A DNA stretch of 64,000 nt from Polychytrium aggregatum (lineage: Eukaryota; Chytridiomycota; Chytridiomycetes; Polychytriales), in contig NW_026516245.1 of assembly GCF_025602895.1 (NCBI RefSeq), positions 198,501 to 262,500 on the forward strand. The letters run 5' to 3'. Shown here one piece after another: positions 51,081 through 59,828 of this stretch (the stretch's first letter is position 1; the number at the start of each line of letters is the position of its first letter). Both the position numbers and the translations under genes were made by a program. The notes under the pieces were generated by a model. It ran no database searches, was not told the DNA's origin, and worked only from the letters and a program-made list of their open reading frames with translations.

Positions 51081-52438
51081 TTAGCGGCCACCTCTGGCCC
51101 TTCTCCTTGCGCCCTGGCCCACATTCGGCCCGACGCCGGCCGGGCTCTGCTCGGCAGCCAGGTGCGATTCATGCTCGGCAGTCGGATGCGATTCAAGCGC
51201 GGCGTCGGACGGCAGCGTGGTCTCGATACTGCTCAGCAGGCCCTCCCGCAGCGCCGTCTCAAAGACATCGCTGGTGAAGTTCGAGGCATCCTGGGCCATC
51301 TGGTCAACGTTGATGTGTCGTAGGGCCTCCTCGCGCGTTTGCTAGTGGAGTGGAAACAGAAGCGGAGGCAGGGGAGTGGAAACAGAAGCGGAGGCAGGGG
51401 AGTGATCAGAGTCAGGCTCGAGGCGCAGGAGCCGCATTCAGCGAGGCATCGGACGACGATACTCCGTCATAATCAGCCCTCGCGCCAGTGCGATGTCGCT
51501 GTGCGATCAGCGCTTGCCTGGAAGGACTCGTCCCGATAGATGGCCTCGTTGGCGATCTCCTTCTCCTTGTGGTGCTCCATGAACCTTCTTCGCAGGTTGG
51601 TTTCCGACAGCAGTGCGGCCTGAGCCAGCCGCACGACGAAAAAGTGCTTGTAGACCGCCTGCTGTTTGGCAATCGTCTCCGCCATGATCTCGATGCTCGA
51701 CCACTCGTTCTTGCGATCGATCAACCAGATGGCCAGCAGCACGAGCGCCACGCCAGCCCGCCGGATCGTCTCGCCAAAGATAAAGGGCGACGGCGTGATG
51801 ATGATCGAGTCCGGGAAGAGTCGAAAGGCATAGATCTCAAACAAGGCCAGGGCCACAATCACGACGGTTCCGTAGATCCGCCAGAAGGCCTTGCGAGCCG
51901 TGCTGGTGGAGAGCCCCACGATAATCAGAGCCATGGCATACTCAGCCAGCATCGGTGCCAAGGAGAATATCATATAGTCTGGCGGCGAAGTGCACCACGA
52001 GCAGTCCAGCAGCGCAAGCTCGCCGAATTTGAGGTAGATTGCTCGGTTCTCGATCGACGCCAGCAGCTCTAGCAGACGCTCTAGTCTGGCGATACTCTCG
52101 AGGCCCGACGCCGTGCTTCCGGCAGCAATCTCCTGGGCGAGATAGTCCTCGGTCCATCCCGGGAACGTCTGGGCCATGTATCGGAAGAACGAGCGGCGGA
52201 GGATGCTCTGAGGGACATTTGGAGCTGCCTCGAGCGTAGCGAAGATGTTGTTGGAGATTGACGTCGCGCTGAAGATGATCCAGAGGGCCAGCGCACCAAG
52301 GATGAGAGCGGAAGCATAGGTGTCGTACTGGGTGCGGGGTTTGGGAGGCCGCTGGATCTTGCCGGGCGAGCGATATTCTTGATACTTGCGGTAGAGATAG
52401 GGGCCGACGACGGTGGCCACAAGAAAGAGCCACGACAT
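51081..52438 (-). CDS. Unrecognised 393-residue multi-pass membrane protein
   Basis: The family is not recognised. Two exons, 52438-51518 and 51341-51081, join in phase at a GC donor (CAG/GCAAGC) and a TAG acceptor to give FQ-QTREEALRHINVDQ. The N-terminus MSWLFLVATVVGPYLYRKY looks like a signal anchor. Further hydrophobic segments are ALILGALALWIIFSATS (about 47-63), APMLAEYAMALIIVGLS (about 165-185), YGTVVIVALALFEIYAF (about 197-215) and AGVALVLLAIWLI (about 240-252). The intervening loop contains CSWCTSPP. The C-terminal third is charged and helical, ending in an Arg-rich tail (GARRRARGGR). There are no catalytic motifs. ER or Golgi placement is only suggested by neighbouring SEC16 and ERG7. 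Confidence 0.7.
51342..51402. repeat. Tandem duplication (about 30 bp) in the GC-AG intron
   Basis: Two near-identical GGAGTGGAAACAGAAGCGGA-type copies lie next to the acceptor side of the intron at 51342-51517. On the transcribed strand they are C/T-rich. Confidence 0.8.
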
Positions 52439-52840
52439 GCTGTCCAGGGGGTGGGCGATGAGCCTGGCGATGGCGATGGGCGATGGCGACGGGCGATGTG
52501 TCTGGAGACGGCAAACCAGACGAGACAACCACGAGCGAGGGCGCTCTCGCTCTGGCCCCTCTCTCGTCTCTCCCGCTCTCGCCTGCCCATGAAACCATCA
52601 AGCTCGAGGGGTTGTTCCATGAGCACTGAGTAAAAAACGGTGCACCCCGGATTATGAGCATCTATAGATGATTTTTTCGGCCGAGACCAATGCGCGCTGG
52701 CCATGGTCATTCGCCACACACTCGACTTTCGCACCGCCGCATTGCAGCTCATCCACAGGCATGCAATGCCCGCCGACTGCCACTCAGCATAGCAATGTCC
52801 CAGCCACTACAACACACAGCGCATTCAACGATTGCATGTT
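52439..52840. other. Intergenic region between membrane-protein gene and ERG7
   Basis: This 402-bp stretch is upstream of the membrane-protein gene and downstream of ERG7. It contains short GGCGATG/GGGCGATG repeats at about 52455-52500 and an AT-rich patch near 52660-52680. No gene is recognised. Confidence 0.5.
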
Positions 52841-55800
52841 CTAAGCGAGCTTGGGATTGCCATAGAGGCGAGCGTATCTGCCCAGGGCCCAGATCGTGAA
52901 GGCAAACTTGTAGTTCGGGTAGGAGATCATGCAGTTCTGGGAAGTGAAAGTCGCGAGCGGTCCATCAGTACGCTGGGTGACATCGAGGAGTGCGATCGAT
53001 CCGGCGATACTCACGTGGTTGAAGACTCCCTCGATGCCTTCCTGAAGCCACTCGCCGTTGGGCTGCTGGCGAGACATGATAACCTGCATATGCACCGATA
53101 CAAGTCGTTAGGTCGCTGGGGCCGTCGAACGACGCACATGGATGCGACAGCGACTCGGACAGCCAGTGCAGGTCAAAACGGCATCGCACGCTCATCATCG
53201 ACCCCGCTAGTCGTCGTGCTCTGGTCTCAAGCTCTTCCCCAAGCGACCGAGCTGCATCGCGCCGACAATGATAGTCAGACCTTGATGCCCGCCCGGATGA
53301 CGGATTCATCCGGATACTGCGCTGCCATCAGCGACATCACGGCCCACGAGGTCATCACGACCTGCGAGGTGTCGTGGTGGACGTAGGTGTGCAGCTCGCA
53401 TGACTTGTACTTTTCGCCCCATCCGCCGTCCTTCATCTGCTTCGAAACCAGGAAATCACAGGCACGCTTGACATTGTCGCTGCATTGGCGGCGATGGTGA
53501 GGGACGCGGCGGGTCAGAGAAAAGACCCAGTTCGTCACAACAGATTGCCACCAGTTCATGGCGCCGGTCAGATGTGTATGTGTGTGGCAGGACAGAAAAT
53601 AGCCGGCTTGCTTTGCTGGGTGGGCAATGTCTGCCGCAGCGGCGCCAGTCGATATGTGTGAATGCATGTTCCCGATACAACAGCGATGGATACACACCTG
53701 TTCTCGTAGGATTCGCCAATGCTGCTCAGACTCTCGATGCCAAACCAGGTGGCATAAGTGAAGCAAATGGCCCACGAGCCGTACCAGCTTCCGTCTGGCA
53801 GCTGGGAGTTCTTGATATACTGAGCAGCACGCTTGATCAGATCACTGCTCACGAACAGATTGTGGATGGCAAGCCAGTCAGTCAGCTGGTCGGCCAGTCG
53901 GCCAGTCTCCAGAACGGAGGGGAGCGACTCATTCCTTGTGCATGGACACACAACCCGCAAGGTAGCTCGCTAGAGAGCACCCTTGGGCAAATCATACTTG
54001 ATCTCTTCCGATTGGTGGTCGGGGAAGTGCTTGCGGAAGGTGGTCAAGCCAAGGAGCACGGCCGTGGTACATTCGGGATAGCAGTACTCGATCATGATGT
54101 TGCCTGTGGGAGCATCACGCCAAGCATTCGTTGCGGTCAGCTCGGATTACAGCTAAGCTGCCCGCCCATCCAGGGGGCCTTTGAGTGTGCCCAAAGTCCG
54201 CCTCGGAGGATGTGCCAGAGCAGCCCAAAAGCAGAATATCTCGAATGCCTACCAAAGACCTCGGCTGGGTTGAGCCATTCCAGCAAGTACGATCCGCGCC
54301 GGCGCTCGTAGCTGCAAAAGCCGCCGTCAGGGTTTGTCATGGAGAAGAGCACGTTGATGGTGTCGAACAGGCGCTCGTCCGAGATCAGCTTGGGCATGGA
54401 TCTGTGTGTAGGAGACGAGGAGCGATCGCGAGTTAAAATACGACAGAGTCTCTGGCCGCCATATGGCTGTAACTGGGTCCATCACGCGGCGACAGCACAT
54501 CCATCACAGCCCTCCCTTCCTGTGTCGTCCCGGACTCGGCCAGGATCCATGGCCACGAAAGGAACACCCACGTGAGCTTGTTTTGCAGGAGGAGAGTCGA
54601 CTTCATGGCTTCGGCACAGCAATCCGAGACAGGGTAGCTCTGGTCGCGATTGCTGAACCCCCAGCCGCCCTTGGAGATTTCGCGGTAGGAAAGGGCCCAG
54701 CGGTCCTCGCAGTCCTCCTTGAACTGGCTGGCGTCAATGTACTCGAGCGCTCGGACCATGTGGGGCTTGAAGCTCTTCTCCTCCGCGAGGCCGGACTCGA
54801 CTAGGGCCTGGACCATGAACGCCGTGTCCCAGAGCTGGCTGCCGTTGGTGCCGTTGCACATGATACCCTCGGCGCCGAGCCAGAAGCTGTCCTGGTCGCG
54901 ATAGCAGTGCTGCTTGAAGGATTCAGAGTCGGGACCATCGACGATCCAGATGACAAGCTTGTTCATGGCTTTGTTGACCTGCGGAAGTGAAGGTATGAGA
55001 CAAAGCATTCGTATGGGCCAGTGGAGAGGCGGAGCTTGCGCCTGGAGAGGTCGTGCTCGTAGAGATCCGCGACAATCAAATGCGGGTGGCACAGACGGAC
55101 CAGGGGTGTCGGTGCAGACTGGGGCACAATTCAACGTACGGGTGCGAGATCGCAGTATTTGGTGTTCTTGTCTTCGGCGCGGATGTGCTTGAGGGACTGG
55201 TCGAGCGCCAACTTCCGGAGCCAGCCGTTGGGAATCTTTTCGTAGATGCTCAGAAGGACTGGGCAAGAATGGCGATCGCATCAGTGCAACACGATGCATT
55301 ACAATGCAATGCGATACAATATAATAAAGTGCATGGCTGGGTGGATGGGCTATGTGGAAAGCAGATCCTACCGTTGAGCATGTCAAAGATCTTGGTGTGG
55401 GGACAGTAGACGTCGACGGGACAGACGTTGTTCCTCTGCGCAGGCCAGTAGATCTCCTCGTACGGCGTGACATACAGCTCCTACAGAATCCGAGGCAAAC
55501 GAGCAAGTGCGTGGTGCTGTTGGTGGCTCTGCGGAATGACCAGTCACAGCCCCAGGCCACAGTCCAGACCATGACGACAGCTCCGGAGTTGTTCATTGCG
55601 TCGAATGTTCACCGATAGAAGACCAAGGAGGGGGGACTCACCTGTCGAAGCTGGTGGATGAGTTCGGTCTCTTTGGCGCGGAAGCGGATGCCGTAGAGAT
55701 AGCCCATCGGGAGATAGACCATGCGAGTATGGATCCACATGCGGCCGGGGTGGACGGGCATCCAGTAGGGCAGCAGCCTGGGGAGAGGATTGGCAGTGGT

Positions 55801-56869
55801 GAGCTCATGCTCGTCGTGAGAACACTGAGCGGACGAGTGGCGACATACCACAGCTCCGGCGGGATAGGGTTGTTGCCTTCCCAGTCGTAAACGTTCAGGA
55901 TGGACAGCCAGAACTTGCCCCACGACGGGATGCCGGTGGCGCCGCCGAGCCTGTGCAGTGTCGCTCGGGCTCGAATGCAGACGGGATCTTCGGCATCGAC
56001 ACCGAGTAGACGCAGCGACACATAGTTCAGGGCGGTTCCGAAGACGGTCGAATCGCTCTCGATGTGGCTGCAGCAACGGAGAACCGGGGCGGGAGCACGG
56101 AAAGTAGAAGCGGATGCGGGTCAGAAGAAGGTGCCAAGGAGCTGTGGCGCAACAGTGCGATATGCCATCTCGACAGGGTGCCGGCCATCGGCCATGATCT
56201 GACTGCTGGATCATGAACATGGACCAACAGCCAGACCAATCACGGGGTCGATCGGCCGGCTCGAAGCCATCAGCAGCGCAGAGTATTGCCTCAAGTCAAT
56301 AGCTGGCGTTGCCCGAGCGCTTACATGCCCCAACCACCGTCGTCGGGATGAGCTCGGTTCTTGATGTAGCGGATAATTTCTTCTCGCTGGCCCTTGAGCC
56401 AGGGAGTGCCGGTGACATAGTTGACGATGACAAAGCCCGGAAGCAGAAACATCGGCCCGCCGTACTCGCCGGCCCAGTGACCCGACGGCGTCTGGAGGTG
56501 GCGGTAGAACTCGAATCCGTTGCGGGCGCTGTCCAAGGGTGTGCATGGAGATGGGAGCTCTGGAGCCTCCTGCAAGGGGAGCCAACGAATGACAGTGAGT
56601 GGACGGCTTGCCTGAGCAGATGGGGCTATCGGGGGCTCTCTCGTGCAGGCCCGGGATGAACATGGCGGAGGCTCTCGCTGCTGCACCGCGCCGTTGGAAA
56701 ACAGGGTCTTTGCACTCACATTGTAGATGCCGAGCCAGTACCGGTCATAGGGAGTCTGGGGCCAGTTGGCTCGCTCCTCTTCGCTGGCGAGATAGACCCA
56801 GGTCTGGCGGCCGTCCTTGTCGACGTTGAGTCGCCAGTAGTCCAGATTGGTGGTGGACTTGTACTGCAT
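52841..56869 (-). CDS. ERG7: Lanosterol synthase (2,3-oxidosqualene cyclase)
   Basis: The enzyme cyclises 2,3-oxidosqualene to lanosterol at the ER and lipid droplets. Thirteen exons fit in phase to 716 aa: 56869-56720, 56569-56325, 56067-55849, 55777-55642, 55480-55372, 55258-55140, 54978-54572, 54401-54253, 54103-53998, 53844-53698, 53479-53281, 53083-53015 and 52936-52841. Squalene-cyclase QW-type repeats are clear: [45 protein letters not shown] and [14 protein letters not shown]-terminal [13 protein letters not shown] and [17 protein letters not shown] are typical of fungal and animal enzymes. The catalytic acid motif, usually DCTAE, reads DCCAE (SDCCAEA, Asp at about residue 442). The length is slightly below the usual 730. 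The gene is divergent from EMC8/9 with an E-box about 150 bp upstream of the start. Confidence 0.97.
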
Positions 56870-57386
56870 GGCGGCGGGTGGTTGCTGGAGCGGTCAGGAG
56901 CAGCGCACGGCAGAAGGCAGAGGGCAGATGCTGCTGGTCGAGCGAGGCAGGCCGGCGATCGTCGCTGGTCATATATCTCGGGCGGACTGTGACGCTCCAA
57001 TCAATTATTCGACCCCACGTGATGCGCCGATTCCTGGGCAGCACCGAGGTTGGCGAAATCTCTGGCTATCCGGCTGAATAGGCGGATGACCGGCAGATTT
57101 GGCGTGCAGCGACAGAGGCGATGGAGGGCGCAGAGAGGATCAGGCAGTGGAGACGGAGGGGCAAGAGGAGGACGAAGAGGAGCAGGGCCCGGCAGACCAT
57201 GAGGGACATGGCAGCAACGCCGCAATCGAGAGTGTCACGTGCGGCTGCGATGGGGATGCGGGACGAGGCCACCAGGCGAGCGAGCGAAAGCAGGGGCTGC
57301 CGCGATCGCCGCCAGAGCAACAGGACAGCGACAGAGCAACGAGCGATAGCAGCGGCAACCACCGACGCAACAGCAACCACAGAAGC
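56870..57386. promoter_or_regulatory. Divergent ERG7 / EMC8-9 promoter region
   Basis: This 517-bp gap separates two start codons in opposite directions. It is purine-rich on the + strand near EMC8/9. It contains CCCCACGTGATG at 57013-57024, which on the ERG7 strand reads ATCACGTGGGG. This overlaps an E-box and part of a sterol regulatory element. Confidence 0.5.
57016..57021 (-). promoter_or_regulatory. E-box CACGTG, candidate SREBP-type site upstream of ERG7
   Basis: On the ERG7 strand the context is ATCACGTGGGG, about 147 bp before the ATG. SREBP-family factors bind both ATCACGTGA-type E-boxes and ATCACCCCAC elements. The motif alone is weak evidence; the position and the sterol gene make it worth noting. 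Confidence 0.35.
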
Positions 57387-58611
57387 ATGTACGAGCTCTC
57401 GTTTACGGCCTACTCCAAAGTGCTCCTGCACGCCGCAAAGTATCCGACGGCAGCGGTCGGCGGGCTGCTGCTTGGAACGCAAGCCTCGGGCACCCAGACG
57501 GTCGTCGTCTCGGATGCGATCCCCCTGTTCCACCAAACAGCACTGGTTCCGTCGATCGAAGCGGGTTTGCAGCAGGTCTGTGGCTGCAGATAGGCGGCGC
57601 CTGAGCAAGTGTCTGGCGACGGGCAGACTCGGCCGCGACGCCGATCGGGCTGGCCGAATGAATTGCTGGCGGATGATCGCGAGCAGCGCATACGGCCGAA
57701 CGAGGCGAGACGGCATGGCGAGAAGATGCAGCGCAACAGGCTGAGAACAGCTGCTGACGCTGGTTTTGCGCACCCAGGCCGATATCTACGCCCAGCTGGT
57801 AGGATCCAAGGTCGTCGGATTCTATTCGGCGAACGAGTCGCTTGCCAACAAGAGCGTCTCGCCCCTGGCCGCCAAGATCGCATCCAAGATCAGCGACAAC
57901 TTTGAGGGCCGCGGCCTTCTTCTGCTGGTACGCAGCGATTGAGCCTGGATCGACAGGACGGATGTGGTTTTCCAGAGGCATCCTGCTGGAGCGAAAGCCA
58001 GGCGGGCGTGAGATGCATTTGGAGCGCTGACTTGAGCTCCTCCCCGCCATCCATGGCCCCAGCTGGATCCATCCAAGGCTTCCGAAGAAGGCGCCGCACT
58101 GTCTTCGATTCTGGTAAGCGGACACGTCGATGCAGGGATGGAGGAGGTGGACAGAGGAATGTCGAGGCACCCCCGAAGAGAGCAGCGGCCCTTCTGAAAC
58201 TGACGGTGCTGCAATATGTTCTGGGGACTTGGAATCCGTCGCATCCAACAGCAACCTTACGTGAGTCAGAATGGAACCTGGGCGCCAGCGGGCCAGCGGT
58301 AAGTCGTCTGGATATGCTGCATCCGCCGTTTGGTTCGTCGCTCGTGATGTGGAGTCACTTTCGTTGCCATGCTGTGTCGGCTATGGCTGTGTTGTCCTCT
58401 GCCGGTGACGATAGACAGATGAATCATGCTGATGTGGCGATTTGTCTCCAGGTCTTCGCTCAAGGTCGACGCTCGTGGCGAGAAGATCAGGTCCTTGCTT
58501 GTGCCCAAGGTCTACGGCGCCCTGAACGACTTTGACAACCACCTCGACAACATCGAGCTGGACTGGATCGAGAACGCCGCTGTGACCAAGCTGATTGCCG
58601 ACTCAGCATAG
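57387..58611 (+). CDS. EMC8: ER membrane protein complex subunit 8/9 (EMC8/EMC9)
   Basis: This is an MPN-like subunit of the EMC insertase, which inserts tail-anchored and multi-pass proteins into the ER. Evidence includes MYELSFTAYSKVLLHAAKYP, AVGGLLLG, IPLFHQTALVPSIEAGLQQ, VVGFYSANE, AAKIASKISDNFEGRGLLLL, and the C-terminal hallmark LNDFDNHLDNIELDW. The JAMM catalytic residues are absent, as in the family. Exons are 57387-57575, 57778-57927, 58063-58113, one ending at 58260, and 58452-58611. The acceptor of the fourth exon is ambiguous: 58181 (67-nt intron) and 58157 (43-nt intron) both keep phase, giving 209 or 217 aa. The acceptor-like CAG at 58135 would leave only a 22-nt intron and is unlikely. 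Confidence 0.9.
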
Positions 58612-58975
58612 GCTGCCCGGAAGAATGCTGCAACGAGGACACGGACCCGTAGCGAATACACTGCGCTAAGCTGGAGAGCCCGTTCCCCGCCCCGTCGTCT
58701 GACTCGATGCTCCTGGGGGGATGATGTGGGATGACGCAGCGACGACGGTGTTGGGCACGCCGGAGACAGAGAGCAGATTCGCCGCGGTTGCCGCATTTGC
58801 CAGATCCAGCTCTGTTCCGGCGCCTCGGAGCAGGATGACCCACGCCAGCACAGACCCAAAGGTCGTGGATGCATTTTTTTTTTCTCTCCTTGGCGAGAGA
58901 CGTCATGGCTCGCCCAGGGCGCCGAAGCAGAGTGGGCATCGTCTCTCTCGGGCAAAGCACGCCGTCGCCGGGCCA

Positions 58976-59035
58976 TATCACACCGTATCACACCGTATCA
59001 TATGGCATCATATGACATCATATCATCCACCCGGC
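58976..59035. repeat. TATCACACCG / CATCATATGA short repeats
   Basis: Two TATCACACCG copies are followed by several ATCATATG-like units containing NdeI-type palindromes. This is an AT-rich island in otherwise GC-rich intergenic DNA. Confidence 0.7.
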
Positions 59036-59655
59036 CAAGAACGGCCGAGCACACTGGATCGTTTCCCTGGGCGCCCGTGTCGCATCGAGTCCGATATCGG
59101 TCGCTCCAACGGACCAGGGTCGCGGTGGCAGGGTCCGCAGCCGGGACGGCTCGCAACAGCGCACAGCACAAAACAGCGGCGCAGCGCGTCCACGTGTTGT
59201 GCTCGCGCAGCCGTGTTTGTGTGCCGCGCCTTCTGCGCCCGCGGCTGTCCTTGTGCGGGCTCTGGCCGTGGGACGCCGCCCGCGGCCGCCAATGGGATGC
59301 GGCGGCAACACGCGGCCGCAGCACGCTGTGCGTCCACATGACTTGCGCCACACGACCCCACCAGCCCCCCGAGTGTGTGTGTGGGCGCGTGTGGGGAACG
59401 ACAAGCGGCGGGAGGGCACAGCGACAGTGCGCCAGCGCAGCTGCGGGACGGTGGTGCTGCGGGACAGTGGTGCGCAGCCACAGTCTCTGTGCGGTGGCTG
59501 GCCAGGAGGCACCGCGGTCGCACACCCGTCCCCATCCAAACCCAAGCCCTGGCCGGCGCTCCGCCCGCGAGCCACCACCACCCCGTCCGCCTCCTGCCTG
59601 GGCTCATCTCCATCGGTTGACCATTTCGGCTGGCCATTTGGGTTGACCGATTGCT

Positions 59656-59730
59656 GCCGATTCAAGGTCTACCATCGATTCAAGGTCTGCCATCGATTCA
59701 AGGTCTGCCGTCGATTCAAGGTCTGCCCTT
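59656..59730. repeat. 18-bp tandem repeat, four copies
   Basis: The core GATTCAAGGTCT recurs at 59659, 59677, 59695 and 59713, exactly every 18 bp, with CTGCCATC-like linkers. It lies 100-170 bp before the kinase start codon, in the promoter or leader. Confidence 0.92.
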
Positions 59731-59828
59731 GCCATCTTCCGTCCCCGTCCCCGTCCCCGTCGCCCTTCGGCTTTCTCCTCTGCATCTCCCCAGCTCCCTC
59801 CTTTCCGCCGGTCGCTTCCGCCGCCGCC

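Larger units (their letters stand above)
58612..59828. other. Intergenic region between EMC8/9 and the CK2-like kinase
   Basis: This 1.2-kb region includes a T-tract near 58869-58877, TATCACACCG and ATCATATG-type repeats at 58976-59035, a very GC-rich stretch at 59100-59600, and an 18-bp tandem array at 59656-59730. It probably carries the kinase promoter and leader. No gene is recognised despite long open frames on both strands. Confidence 0.6.

Noticed and set aside
59000-59640. Overlapping open frames on both strands (about 200 codons each)
   Set aside because: GC-rich DNA with few stop codons; the peptides are Arg/Pro/Ala-rich with no family resemblance.
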